Below, in pieces: positions 1 to 11,610 of a stretch of DNA of 64,000 bases. Both the position numbers and the translations under genes were made by a program. Every line of letters starts with the position of its first letter. Within the stretch, counting starts at the first letter, position 1. The DNA comes from Blumeriella jaapii. Its lineage: Eukaryota; Ascomycota; Leotiomycetes; Helotiales; Drepanopezizaceae. The notes under the pieces are model-generated. The model ran no database searches. It was given only the letters and a program-made list of their open reading frames with translations, and had not been told where the DNA came from. The stretch spans positions 62,001 to 126,000 of the forward strand of contig VWND01000069.1 in assembly GCA_009599575.1 (NCBI GenBank). Direction: 5' to 3'.

Positions 1-2
1 TT

Positions 3-311
3 GCTGTCCTGACGGCTTCTAGTTGGTGGGTCTTGACTCTCGGGAACCCAAGCTCCTCCCTGGAGCCCCGGAGCAGGCAGATCCTGCGGAATCTCGCAGT
101 GTCCCAGCTGTTCTTGGCCCTGTTCACATTGACTACCGCCCACGTTCAAATTATCACGCGGATCTCGTCGGCACACCCGGTTTGGCTGTGGTATGGGTCA
201 GGCGCGCCAAAGAATGCGAAGACTCTGCTCGAGAGGTATCTGGTGAAATTTATGGTCATGTATGCCTTGATACAAGGGGCCTTGTTTGCCTCTTTTCTCC
301 CTCCAGCCTAG
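3..311 (+). CDS. gpi18: GPI mannosyltransferase 2 (PIG-V/Gpi18), 3' end only
   Basis: The open frame enters from the left edge and ends in SFLPPA before a stop at 309-311. The segments HVQIITRISSAHPVW and FMVMYALIQGALFASFLPPA match my recollection of the C-terminal end of fungal PIG-V/Gpi18, the ER membrane enzyme that adds the second mannose to GPI anchor precursors. In the family these residues form the last lumenal loop and last membrane helix; here a hydrophobic stretch is visible at both ends (SQLFLALFTL and MVMYALIQGALFASFL). Only about the last 100 residues are in the window, so the catalytic part cannot be checked. The call rests on remembered family similarity. Confidence 0.72.
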   Translation, partial: AVLTASSWWVLTLGNPSSSLEPRSRQILRNLAVSQLFLALFTLTTAHVQIITRISSAHPVWLWYGSGAPKNAKTLLERYLVKFMVMYALIQGALFASFLPPA

Positions 312-1342
312 CCTTTATGCCGGCGCGCCCAAAGCCCCCAAGATGAGATAGACCCCGTTTTCATCGTGGAAATCAGCTGGAAGCAGCTTTCCTTTCATCG
401 TGATGGTGTTCCAGGGCTTCACGGTATGGAGTAGACCGTACGGTGTACAGTACAGTACTACCACCATATGATTCACGCTAGCCATCACATCGTATTCTTC
501 TTTCGCTACAGGAAATTAAATTTCTTACTGCCGCAAGACACGTTGCTTATGACGAGAAACGCTTTTGAGTTTGGATCAGAGCGTACAGGTGAGATTCTCA
601 ATGGCTTCCTTTTCATGTCCTTGCCCTGTGATCTTACTGAATTTGTCGGTCCGCGAGATGTAGCCGTATGCGGGCTTGGAGCCCACAGCTCGGTGTACAC
701 GACGTTCTCCGATGGCTTCTTTTCATCTGAAATGTCGCAACGCGCCGTGAAGATCTTCGTAGGAGAGTTTTTAAAGCATGCCTTTCTCCACTTTCACGTT
801 CGATATGCTGCGGGGCATGCTGTCATCCGTCAAACCTTGGTGAGAACTTCTTTTCAGTCGGACGCCTCCGCAACGAAAGAGGATGAATCTCGCTCAAAGC
901 TTCCGGCCAGACAGTTTTCCTGCCATAGTCTTTGCACTGTTCTGTTGATCTGCCGTCAAGATCCAAGCCGAGATCTCGCAGTTTGGTGCCAAGACGCCAG
1001 CAAGGCGGCAAGCTTGAGCTTCTACATAAGCCTTTGAGACGACCTCTCAACATCGACAGCCTTTGACACGAACTCTCCACCGCGACCTTTTTCTTACAGT
1101 ACAGTACTTTCCACGCACCATCCCCCGTCGACGATTCCTTCATCTTACCTTGCGCAACACCTTCTCCCAGCTGGACGCAAAAGACAGCGCTTGTTCGGCT
1201 GGTGCGGCCTCGGGCCTACCAGAAATCCCTCCTCCAACGAAGATAGCTGCAGACCTCTCTCTCTCTGCCCCAGAAGAACGAATGCGTTCGCAAACCGCGC
1301 TCCTGCGTTCCAGCAAGCTCCGCGTTGATTCGACGGATCATC
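312..1342. other. intergenic region, no gene recognised
   Basis: This is the stretch between the Gpi18 stop and the YTH gene start. It has a 189-codon plus-strand open frame (468-1037) with no recognisable domain, which I do not call. GTACAGTAC-type repeats occur at 445-460 and 1095-1109. The last ~250 bases are presumably promoter and 5' leader of the YTH gene. Confidence 0.6.
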
Positions 1343-4300
1343 ATGTGGCACGGCAATCATAATGGCTTTGGTCCGCCCATCGCTCCATTCCCAAATCATC
1401 TTACTGTAGAGGAGGAGTGCCCAGCTGCGCTTCTCAACGCTCAGTCTCTGCCCGGGCAATCGTCGCATTTCCTGCAACAAGTAAGTCTGCCACATATGCA
1501 GCAGCACTACGATGGTAGCCCTGGCGAATCATTCCAGCCCGAGGTCAGCCTGTGTAATGAAGCCGCATTCAAGCAGAGTCAGATGTCGCAGACGGTTCCT
1601 CGAGTAAGTGGTGGGCAAGATGGGGCCGTCGCGGTGGTGGTGGCGCCTTCTCGACCTTACTCCGAGCTCCCTCTGGTGAGCCTACAGCTGACACGAAGCT
1701 CTTCCAGTTCTCGCCGCCCAGCGCGCAGCCCACAACTCCTACGGCGAGATCGACTATTGCAATCAATGACAAAACGGCAAAATTAAAAGCACAATTGATG
1801 GCGAAACTGGGCAAGGCCAAAGCAGACCGAGCACACTCTGCCACCCTAACAGTCACGAATTCTGCCCTCGACAACACCCCAACCACCGCCGCCGCCGCCG
1901 ACCCTTCAAACATGTCGCGAAGACCCTCGCAGACACCCAATGTAACGTCCGAGAGACAAGAACAAAGCCTCGACGAGCTCATCTCGCAGCATTCCGAACC
2001 AAAGCCAGCTCCAGCGGCAAGCGTGAAAAAAGAACCTACAAATCTCGACACGTCTGGTGCGCAGAAACTGCCCCTGCACATAGACGCGAAGTCGCGAGCA
2101 CCGTCCTTAGCAAGCCCTACGATAGCTGCTGACCCGGCCTCTCACGTGGCACCGAACAAAGTCACGCAGCCTGCAAGGAACATAAACGGAAAATCCATTG
2201 GCAAAAGACATAGCAACGGATCGATGTCGGAGGGAGAGATACTCGAGGATGAGGCGAAACCAACACCTAGGAGATCTCTACTCGGGATATCCAAAGAGGC
2301 GCAACCGAGCGGGAATGCTACCAAGCTTGAGGATCAGGTCGCTCGCAAGTCTGTCGATGAACGCGCAGACAAGCCGGCCTCCTTGAGTCGCCCATCCCGA
2401 GAAGATTCGCCGGCGCATCGTCGGCCTGCCCCCACCCCCAAATCCCAACCACAGCGCAACGATCGCGACGATCACCGCGATGACTCTGTCGCCCGCCCCG
2501 AAAGGCAAGGGTACGAAACCTACAAGCCGAATTACGACAATGAGAGAAAAGCGTATTCTGAAGGTGAAAAATCAGCCGCAGCATATCCACGTCGAGACAG
2601 CAATCGTGAGGAAGAAACCCGCAGAGTGGGAGTCGTCGAGCACAGACGTGGAGATGGCCCTGGCCGACAAACTCGAGAAGTCAAACTACCCACTCTCGAT
2701 GACTTGCTTCCTCTTGACGAAGATTTACGAGAGTGGTTGGAGATCACAGGTTACCACAATGCTCCGTACCGGAGCAAGATTCTCGACCGTCGACGGGCTA
2801 TTGCCGCACTCGATGCCAAGAGAGACCAACTCCTTGCCGAGATGGAAGCAGAAGAGCGCGGTGGACCCCCAGTATCTGCTGGAGCCCAAGTCCATACATC
2901 ACCAATGTTACCCCCACCCATTCCTAACAAAGCAGGTGGTCGCGTTGAGCTGAGTCAGTCGGCCACAGCCGGAGCCGTTTCAAATCCCCTCTACCGCATC
3001 GCTTCTCACAAGCGTCCCTACAGCGAGGTGCAAGAGCTCAAGGGGGAGCCTATCGGTGGGAAGTATGCCCGTACTGATGCCCGGGCATATCCGGTGCAGC
3101 GAGTCCACGTTGAGGAGAATCTTGAGCGCCGTCCACGTCCCAGCGACTTAGATCGCCGAGAGAGAGATGAATCGCGTCCGCAGTACCGAACTGCAGGTCG
3201 AAGCCGAAGCCGAAGCCGTAGCCGAGAGCGTGACAGCTCGCCCGGTCGTGATGGCCGTCGAGTCTGGGACAACAGATCACCTAGTCGTGCGTACGAGTCA
3301 GGTAACATGTACGATCGGGATGATGCTCCTGAGCGAACTCCACGACCGTACCAGGTCCGAGGCAACTACAAAGGCTATGCTTACGACCCAAGCTTTCGAG
3401 GTCAAGGACGAGGCCGAGGCCGAGGACGTGGTGACATCAGGGATGCTAACAGTGGTCCGGAGACGAGGAGCGAGAGTGAAATTGGACAGACCATTGCCAC
3501 CCGTAAGCCATTCAAAGACCCTCAAGGCTTTGACAGGGGGGACAGAGGAGGTCCGTTCAATTCCTGAATACTCTCTCTTCATTGTATTGCTTCTGCTCCT
3601 AGAGCCCACCTCCATACCTTACTAGAGTCTCACTCTATCTCATTCGAAATCTCGTTGCTTTCAGCGTCATCGGCTTATTTTCCTATGCGATGCGTGCCAA
3701 CCTAGAGTAGTAACATGTCTCTAGCTCACGTCTTGGCATATCTTGTGCCAAAATCGTGACAAGTGTCCCCCACCTAAGATGCACACGATCCATCTCCTTT
3801 CTTTCTTTCTTTCCCAAGGCCACTGTGTTATTGACTCTGTACAGACACTAGATATTTCATTGTGAAATCCTTCAACGAGGAGAACGTTCTCAAGAGCATG
3901 GCAGACGGAGTCTGGACCACCCAGGTGCAAAACGGCAGCATCTTCCAAGAAGCCTTCGAGACCTGCAAGAACGTCATTCTCGTCTTTTCAATCAACAAGA
4001 GCCGCGCTTTCCAAGGCTACGTGAGTGCCTCCCCCCTTCTCGGCCTGCCTCCATCCACCCCATCCACCTCATCCACCCCATCTACCCTCCTCTTGTCCTC
4101 GAGCACGTGTTAAGCTGGTACAGGCGCGGATGGAGTCGATTCCCGGGTCGGTCGAGCCTCCCCGATGGCAGCGTTCCATTGCCTGGGAGTCCGCCGGGGC
4201 CTTCCAGGTCCGGTGGATCGTCATCTGCTCAACCTCCTTCCGTCGCATCGGCCACCTCAAGAACGCGCTGAACGAAGGCCTGGCTGTTCTCATTGGCAAA

Positions 4301-4420
4301 GACGGTCAGGAGATTGATGAGGCGTGCGGATCGAATCTCATCACGCTCATCGAGGAGGAAGCCGACGCGGCGATGGGCATGTACAACAGGGGCGAAGAGA
4401 GGTTTCATGGCGCTCACTGA
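1343..4420 (+). CDS. YTH-domain RNA-binding protein (m6A reader, YTHDC1-like)
   Basis: The C-terminal domain, coded from about 3845 to 4400, is a YTH domain, which binds N6-methyladenosine in RNA. It starts RYFIVKSFNEENV, continues ILVFSINKSRAFQGY, and has both expected cage tryptophans in GVWTTQ and FQVRWI, then IGKDGQEID. Before it lie about 570 residues of low-complexity sequence: a conserved block LDDLLPLDEDLREWLEITGY near the middle, an RS repeat (3199-3240) and an RG repeat (3409-3433), as in nuclear YTHDC1-type readers. The start MWHGNHNGFG at 1343 is chosen because it precedes a GTAAGT donor at 1481; further small introns (donors 1481 and 1604) must link it to the long frame open from 1561. 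The intron before the YTH domain ends at 3844 and begins at 3503 (GTAAGC) or 3551 (GTCCGT); both keep frame. The last intron is 4021-4123. Exact exons at the 5' end are inferred. Confidence 0.85.
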
Positions 4421-5341
4421 GTCCCACTGCGCGCGCGAACACGTATCCATATATATACACGTCGCGCTCGCGAGAGCCGTCGACTTGCTTGCGGGCGGAG
4501 TTGCGGCGATGATGCATACATTGCGTCCTACCTTCCTATTTTGCCGGTTTCCAAACACGCTTCTTGTGCGTTTTATAGGCTGGAAACGGGGCTTCCCGAT
4601 CAACTAATATATCCATATATATATAAATATATATAGAGGCAAACAAATGTATTTGTATATGTGTATATGTAAACATGCATGCATACATACATACGGATAA
4701 CATCCATGGCGCTGGCTCTGTTGCGAAGGCATTGAATCCCATGGACATCCCACAGTACCCGCCCGCTCGCTCTCTCAAATTCCCCATGGCCATGGCCAAT
4801 CCACGCACGCAGCTCGCATCAGAAGAGCCTTCCTTCGCGCCGTCAGCGTGAGGCCTGACTTCCACGTCCTCCCCCGACCTCTGCTTCCGGCCGACGTCTC
4901 CCTGCTAATTCAAGCCCGTGCGAGGTGATGGTGGCGGGCTGGGAGAAGCGATGCTGCGGCTTCGGTGGAGGAAGGGATATCACAAGTGAGTCGTGGAATC
5001 GTGGGGTGGGTAGGTAGGTAACTTCCTGTCTAGATCGCGCCGCCTCGAGGAGCGGGTGTGGCGTAATCCTACATGATATGTATATATATATATATCACTT
5101 GTTCTTGGGCATTCCGCGTGGGTGAGCATGGGGTCACGAGATGTGCACGTATAACGGGGGCTGCAGCGGGATTCAGTATGGAAGTTATGCCTCATGGATT
5201 GTGTGCTCTAAAGAAGAAGCAAGAGGTCTCTCATCCACACACACACACACATCATCTCGATCTCCCTCCCCCCCCCCCCCTGGGCTCAGGTGTCGAAATC
5301 TCCCCTTCCACGCCATCTCCGCCTCGAGCCTGGAGAAGGGT
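4421..5341. other. intergenic region with AT-rich simple repeats
   Basis: Between two convergent genes. It contains an AT-rich tract (4606-4700, TATATATA and CATACATA runs), a second TATATATA tract at 5083-5095, a CA run at 5238-5252 and a C run at 5268-5281. No conserved frame was found. Confidence 0.6.
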
Positions 5342-5735
5342 TCAGTTCCGTGGCAGCTTCTTTGCCTTTCGGCGAGCCACGGCCTTCACCTCCTTCTCCT
5401 CGGGCTTGGCGATGCCCAGCTCTTCGTCCAGGTCGAGGTCCATGTTCTCGAAGATGTCGGGGTGGAAGAAGGTGTGGCCTCGCTTGATCTCGTGCGGGTG
5501 GAGAGCAACCAGGTCGAGATCGTATTTCTCGCCCGGCTTGGTCTTGCGCACGACGGGCTTGTCGTCGCTGGCCTCGGCTGGGACGGTCCTGTGTCACAGT
5601 CAGCTTTTTCTGGGGTCGGGAGAGGGCAGCGCGTTGCAGGAGGGTGACGAACTGGGCGCCTGCCACGACCTTGGCGTCGTCCTTCTTGGCCTTTGGGGGC
5701 TCGGCCTTCGACTGGGATGGCTTTTGAGGTTGCAT
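5342..5735 (-). CDS. small conserved-looking hypothetical protein, two exons
   Basis: I do not recognise this protein. The first exon starts MQPQKPSQSKAEPPKAKKDD and the second ends ARRKAKKLPRN; both ends are rich in Lys. The middle carries a striking block HPHEIKRGHTFFHPDIFENM followed by the acidic DLDLDEELG. The two exons are in different frames; an intron with donor GTTCGT after AGA(CA) and acceptor CAG next to a GCTGAC branch point (about 64 nt, near 5590-5653) joins them in phase and gives a protein of about 115 residues. No signal peptide or membrane segment is visible. The gene stands alone; the next gene lies about 480 bases upstream on the same strand. Role unknown; a nucleic-acid or ribosome-associated role is only a guess from the basic composition. 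Confidence 0.6.
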
Positions 5736-6213
5736 GTTGATGGAATGCTGGAGGTGCTTGATGGTGAGCTTGGGCTTTCAATTGGGTGGGTGTGTGAGTG
5801 TGATCGCACTGAGAACCCTCACTGCTGTCGGCTTTTGTACGCGGTCGCAGGGGGTCCGAGGGTCTGTGGCGCTAGAGGCTCGCTTAACCGAAAACAACAG
5901 GAACGCCGCCTTGAGAGTGAAATCGTGACTTTGGAAAACGTTAGATAGACAATGGGTCCGACCCTAAGCACAACACTCCTAAGGAAATCGCATCTGGGCC
6001 CCCTCCTCCGTGGAATCTCCGATGTCGACGTCTGGGCACTCGGCAGCCTGCCTGCGCTACGGGCAGACCGGGAGGAACCGAACACGTCTCCCCAAAGAAG
6101 AAGAAAATTGGCCGCCACGGGATCCCTCGGAAAAGGAAGAGCGTTTTTCGGGGAATGGCGTCGTCTGCGTGATGCGCTTCTGACGATCCGCGGATCCCCA
6201 TCAACGCACGACC
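5736..6213. other. intergenic region between two minus-strand genes
   Basis: About 480 bases that should hold the promoter of the small gene to the left and the 3' end of the gene to the right. No repeat, RNA or conserved frame is visible. Confidence 0.5.
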
Positions 6214-7292
6214 TCACATCTGCATTTCAGAGTCGTCCGTGTTCCCAGCTGGCATGGTTCCAGCTGAGCTCGAAGCCAAAGCCTCATCGGGCAGGCCTCG
6301 CCCGAAGGCCACCTTGGAGTTTTCGGAGAGGGAGACATCCTTCGCAACGCTGCCAAACTTCTTGCGGTCGCGCTTGTGCCTCGCACCGGTTCTGGTCTTT
6401 CCGGTGGTGTTGCTCCCTTTTGCCGGAGTAGAGAATACGGAGGCAGAGCTCGCCGTAAGTCCGGTATTGCCCATGTCTGCTTCCACGTTCGCGGCCTCGT
6501 CAGCGGGCTTATTCTTCAGTGTCAGTCTCCTCTTTCTACGCTCGGCCATTCTCTCGCGTCGCGATTTGATCGCGATGCGTCTGTCTTCCTCCTTCTTTGC
6601 ATGGAACGCCCGCCTGGCCACCGGGCTCATCTCCGATGTGCGGTAATTGTCGTACGCTCGTGAGGTAGCCTGTGGAAATATCAGTTCACTGAGCAGCGCT
6701 GATAACGGGACGTGATTGACAGGGCAGGGCGGTCATGGAATGCTTCGAACACTCACAAGTCTCAAGGCCAGTCTGCGTTCAGTGTGCTTCTTCTCCAGAG
6801 GAATATCGCTTGCCCGAATCTCCCGATCTACAAATCTGGCCCACTTGGAGATAGTCAGCAGGTGGCACCGAGCTTGTCCACAGAAGCTGACAAGCAGCGC
6901 GGGCCTGTGGCGCCCCGAGAGGGGGGCTGCTGGGAAGATATGCATACTGCTGATTCTGCGATTCTCTCAGGGATCACCGCGCCACCGTTCACACGTTCGA
7001 GATCCGCCAGAAATCTAGCATGGCTCTCTGTTGATACGAGGTTTTCCAGTCGCTGCTCGAAAGCAGGTAGAATGAGGTGTTGGGAAAGCAAGGGCCCAGG
7101 AGGTTTCACAAAGCAAGACACCTCTTCCTCGACCGACATTTCTGCAAGAGCGCGAATAGCATCAGCCAGATCTCTCTTACACGATCCTGCGGGCAACTTA
7201 CTCTTCGAGAAGGCATTTGTAAGCCCTACCATGGGGTCGGGAGGTGTTTGTGCTGCGCCATTACCCTGGCTCTCGAGTTTCGATCTGTCCAT
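6214..7292 (-). CDS. hypothetical fungal protein with basic C-terminal half
   Basis: Three exons can be joined cleanly. Exon 1 starts MDRSKLESQGNG at 7292 and runs to ERIAESA; a GTATGC donor and a CTGACTATCTCCAAG acceptor lead to WARFVDREIRASDIPLEKK; a GTGAGT donor and CCACAG acceptor lead to ATSRAYDNYRTSEMSPVARR. A further 60-nt stretch with GTAAGT...GCAG ends in exon 1 could be spliced without changing frame. The middle-to-C-terminal part is very basic (EDRRIAIKSRRERMAERRKRR), suggesting a nuclear or nucleolar protein, and the tail is Ser/Thr-rich. Total about 280 residues. No catalytic motif, signal peptide or membrane segment is visible and I cannot name the family. Confidence 0.65.
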
Positions 7293-8159
7293 TGTGGAAG
7301 ATGGAGGTGGAGTTGTTTGTGAGTAGTTGAAAGTTGTGTGTGGTGGTCGAGGTGGTGGTTGTCGAGGTTGGAGGGTGGTTCAACGCGACGGGGATTTCTT
7401 GAATAGTAGCCGTGTCGCGACTAGCGTCGACTAGCGTCGAATGTTTGTTTTCCCTAGAAGTGAACTGGGCACGATTTCGCTTGATTGGGCCCACAACCCT
7501 TACAAAGACAGCTAGCAGCCTGCAAACAACGGAAGGCAGTTGTTGTTCTACGATTGGGCTTGATATGTTCACCATAACTGAGTGTGTCAATAGACTGAAA
7601 TGCATAAGGATTCTTTCTGAAAGAGGCGGTAATGAATAAAGCTACAGCAGGCCAGAGCGACGGTCTAATCAGCTTGTTGAATAACTTTCAAGCATTGTAC
7701 TGAGGTTCCACCTGACACCGTTATAATATGGTACCTGACAGAGTACAGCCTGGTATTCTAGTTTGGTCTCTCTCTTCTTTTACATTCAAAAGTGTTGTCT
7801 TTGTGATGGGAGAAAGTTGGGTTTGTTGATGTTTTGCCACGCACAAAACAACATGGCCGGCCGGGTTAGGCCAACACTGCCTTCCTACACATGCCTCCGA
7901 AAAACCACTTGTCGATCTACCTTACAGATATCCAATCCCAAAACCAGCAAGTATCCAGTGGCGGAGTGGTTTGGTAGGCAAGTCGCTTTCCGGACAATCT
8001 AGACGGGAATTGATACCGTATTCAATTGCGTTTGTAAAATAGAACGGGGGTTTCGTTGGATTTTGACATTTTGATCTTTTGTTTCCTTCTGTTTATAATC
8101 TCTGTGATTTCCCCAAACAAGAGCTATGTTTCGGGTCTGTTCACAAAATGGATTTTTTT

Positions 8160-8190
<31 letters not shown>

Positions 8191-9123
8191 TGACGGGAAA
8201 CCTTGTTGATGTTTTGCATTAAGTAAATAAACAACGTAGCCGAGCGCCCACCTTGCCACGGGAAAAAAAAAATACGTCTCTTCAACCCCCCCCCCCCTCC
8301 CACCGCCCATACCAGACCTAACAAACATCCAGTGGCGGGAGGGATGACTTGGTAGGCAAGCTGTCCTCAGGACGATCTGTTCGGGAAGTGGAAAGAAACG
8401 TATTTAATTACCTCCGTTTCTCAACTGGAGCCTGAGGCTCTAGTTGAGTAATTTTAAAGGTTTCTTGCGCTTTTAATTGGTCCAGTTGCGATCTCTAGTT
8501 TGAGGCGTTTGCGCGCGTGTTTTTAGGATGGGCGGAGGGCGTGATTGAAAGTCACACACACACACGCCAAAGCAGTTCTCAAGCAAGCAGAAACCTCGGA
8601 ATCAATTTCACCACCCCCCCCCCCCCCCCCCCGGCGCACGAGCCTACCTACCTAGGTAGGTACACATCACAAGCTACCAACCTATCATCGACGGTACCTA
8701 GAAGCATGAACCAGATCTACGGTGTACAGCTTCGGCTTGCAGCACGAGTTTTTCTTTCTTTTTTATTTTTTCCTTCGCTACGGTCGGGTTTCTGTTATCA
8801 AAAACGGCCGAAGTGTAGTCTAGGTAGGAAGGCTCAGCGAAAGCAAATGGTTGGAAATGAAGCCTGCCACTGGGACATCTGACATGGCGTAGAGAGGGGA
8901 TTTGGACGATATTCTCGACGTGCAAGGGGTGCAAGGATGCAATGGGATGCTTCCCTGTCCGAGACATCAAGATCGGCTTGGGCCATTGAACAGCTTAGAA
9001 TGTAGCAGCGGGTTTACGACGACGAAGTAAAGAACCGATCGGGAAGCGCTTGAGTTCCAAGACCGCAATGTCGTCTCATTTACATACAGTACTGGGATCC
9101 ACGCATGTCGTCGAGATCGCGGC
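7293..9123. other. long non-coding stretch with homopolymer runs and a diverged duplication
   Basis: No conserved protein frame was found in 1.8 kb. It holds a run of 29 G (8162-8190), C runs at 8286-8297 and 8614-8632, a CA run near 8557, and the palindromic sequence CCTACCTAGGTAGG near 8650. A tandem duplication is annotated separately. Confidence 0.6.
7824..8425. repeat. diverged tandem direct duplication, unit about 380 bp
   Basis: Two landmarks recur at the same spacing. TTGTTGATGTTTTGC is at 7823 and again at 8202. ATCCAGTGGCGG followed by TTGGTAGGCAAG is at 7947 and again at 8327. After the second landmark both copies continue with similar order (GGACAATCT/GGACGATCT, CGGGAA, then GTATTCAATT/GTATTTAATT). 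The copies differ at many sites and the long G and C runs lie only in the second unit. Confidence 0.65.
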
Positions 9124-10886
9124 TCAAGCAAGAGGCTCGAAAACCAGCTTGCGGGTTTGATCCAGCGGACGACTAGATATGATTTCTACAGGACCACGTT
9201 AGTGTTCACCTCACATACGGACATACGGAAGTATGAGATGCAAGGATACCTAGCAATTTTTCGGGGTCGAAGAAGATGGGCAGGAGAATGGTAATGGTTT
9301 CCCAGAGTGTCTTACGGTCGCTCGTCTCCATGCTACCGGCCATGTCAGGTGCAACGCGAGTCTGGAACCGTGAATATACTGCCCAGAGTACGCACTTCAT
9401 CTCTGCCATTGCCAGACTACGGGCTGTCAGCAGGTTAGCTCCGCAGTCGGGATCGGCGTACTCACTGCCTCCCCGCGCAGCCTCTGCCTCCGAGTCCGAA
9501 GGCAAGAAAAATCCGGTTCAAATCGGGAGCGTTTTCGGCGTCGAGCCATCGCTCAGGGATAAACTCAGCCCCGCTCTTGAAAACGTGCTCGTTGAGTTGG
9601 TGAACGCTATACGCCTGGCAGCTAGCAATCGTCCCGGCCGGGATGAGATACCCATCAATCTCTCGACCTCCAGGAGGCACGTAGCGAGGCTGTGACATCG
9701 GCATGGGTGGGAAACATCTCAGGCTCTCTTTGATCACCGCATCCAGGTACGGAAGCTCGTCAAGTTTCTTGCTCTGCTGATTTCGGATCTCCTCGATCAG
9801 TCGGTCTTGTACGGGGGGAAGCTTTCAGGCAGTGAGAGCTGGTACATCGAGAACGTCAGCGCATCGCCGGTCGTGTCGATCCCGGCCGCTAGATGATCCA
9901 TGCACTCAGCGGCCACCTCTATCGTTCGAGAGTTGTCCTTGCTGTGCTGGAGTTTGTAGAGCAAAGTATGTTCTTCGAGGTCGGTCTTCTCGCAAGTGTT
10001 CAGTACATGTTCGTTAGCAACCGGGGAAGGCTTTGGCTCGACGATTTTATCGACCATGTTCGACAACGTTGGCCAACGATATTTAGCCACGTTCTCTTGG
10101 AGGTGGTCAGCATCCTGCCAAACATGCGTAGAGAGACCAACGCCTCAAACGATCGTGGTAGGATTGCTCCTTCAACATTTTGTAATCTTCTTCGACGTCC
10201 AAAGAATGCGTGCCGTACGGGGAGAACAGGTGATGAGAAGCGCAGTCAAGAACGAAGCAGTGCAAATGGGTCTGGCTCCAACAAGCTAGACCCTCGATTC
10301 AGCTTGGGTTTAGTCACGTAGACGTCCATACTCCCTCCTTGGGACCCTGTGCACTTGCTGACGAAAGCATCCGATCTCCCCTGGATGCCTCCCATGACCT
10401 GTGGCCGCATGATGTTGGTGTTGGTATACTGGCCAGCAATGTAACGCTTCTTCTGGCTGTGCTTCAAGTGTGTCAGCAGAGGCTCGCCAAGAAGTAGCAA
10501 ACCTCTTACATTGGCCTTTTCCAGGCTTGAAAACATCGTCCTACACCCGCACTTAGAGCGGACCGCGTACAAAGGCCTCAGGAAATCGACCCACCTGACG
10601 CCGAATTGTGTGAACAGCGTGTAAAGTTCCGTCTTGTCGTACCCGCTCCCCGCCGACGTGTAATTCTTCTTCAGAGCATCCAGAGACGTGAACGAGACCT
10701 CATTGGGCCCCGAGCGGACGACCGGTCCGTAGAACTGGTGGAGCTCGTGGATGTAGGGCCGTCGCCTGGACGTGAATTCCTTGCTCGTGAGCCAGATATC
10801 GGTCACAAGGGTATATATCTTGGTCCGGGCAGCTTGGCGAGAGGTGCCAGGACGACACAGAATACTGGCCAGATGCCTTCGGCCAT
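9124..10886 (-). CDS. cytochrome P450, two apparent frameshifts
   Basis: This is a fungal microsomal-type P450, a haem monooxygenase. In order one sees a proline-rich hinge LAKLPGPRY, the block VVRSGPNEVSF, the I-helix AAGIDTTGD, the K-helix KESLR, PERW, the haem motif FGLGGRGCAG and a C-terminus LVFEPLA. At least six introns can be placed, for example the one splitting GRGCAGR/HLAMAEMK and the one joining ETSD to QIISSRP, which puts the stop at 9124-9126. Two places break the frame: a GGG run at 10809-10811 (CCC in coding sense, between RYIP and VTDIWL) and a six-G run at 9813-9818 (between LPESF and VQDRLIEE). In each, one more C in the coding strand restores the expected protein. The membrane anchor before the hinge is unusually short, so the start is doubtful. 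Either a young pseudogene or sequence error. Confidence 0.8.
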
Positions 10887-11610
10887 CTTGACGGATGGAT
10901 ATCTAGATGCCAAGAGATGACGACCGAGGGACTACTGAATCCTTCGAACCTGAAGTTCTCCAGACCAGCTCGAGAAGGGCAGGGACTGGTCGTTCCACCC
11001 ACGAGGCCCGGTCACTCAGTCGGCCTCGAGTCGGCGAGCCGCGTGGGATGGGAGCCCACGATGGCGACGACGCGCGAGTCTGAAGCCGACAGACATGTGA
11101 GATTCCGAGATACTGCTTGCTGCATGCAATCTGGCGATAAGATAGGTAGAAGGGATCTCTCTCCGAACCCCTCACTCGGCTCGCCCACAGCTAAAGCACG
11201 TTTGACAGACGCACTGCTGTGAGCTGCGGGGGCTGGCTACATGTAACCGGCCGCGCGGTGAAGGACGTCACGAAAACAGCAAGCCGGTGGGAAGAGAACG
11301 CGAGCTGGTGCGCTGTCCCCGTTTCGGGAGATTTCCACGCGGATGGAGTTGAGAGAGTCGCGATGGTGACGATGCGGTCGCTCCGATCTGGAGGGTGATG
11401 GCAGCTGGATGTTGCACTCGACGACTTGGCGGGTTACAGCGACGCCGAAGTATATTCTTGGCGCGCAGACGGTGAAGTCGACGCGAGGTGGACACAGAGA
11501 GCTTTTCTGATATAAGTGCTGGGCTGTTCTGCTGGGACATCGAATCGAACACAGCTGCGGTGACAGGCCTCCAGAACATATATGTTGGTGTATGTGTTCC
11601 AGGCTCAGAA
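10887..11610. promoter_or_regulatory. shared upstream region of P450 and MFS genes
   Basis: About 720 bases separate the divergent P450 and transporter starts and should hold both promoters. Open frames here have no recognisable domain. No specific regulator site could be assigned. Confidence 0.45.

Noticed and set aside
468..1037. 189-codon plus-strand open frame
   Set aside because: No domain, no conserved-looking block, and a competing minus-strand frame; looks like chance.
9124..10886. P450 as a definite pseudogene
   Set aside because: All key motifs are intact and both frame breaks are one-base changes in C/G runs like those in Dpb11, so error is equally likely.
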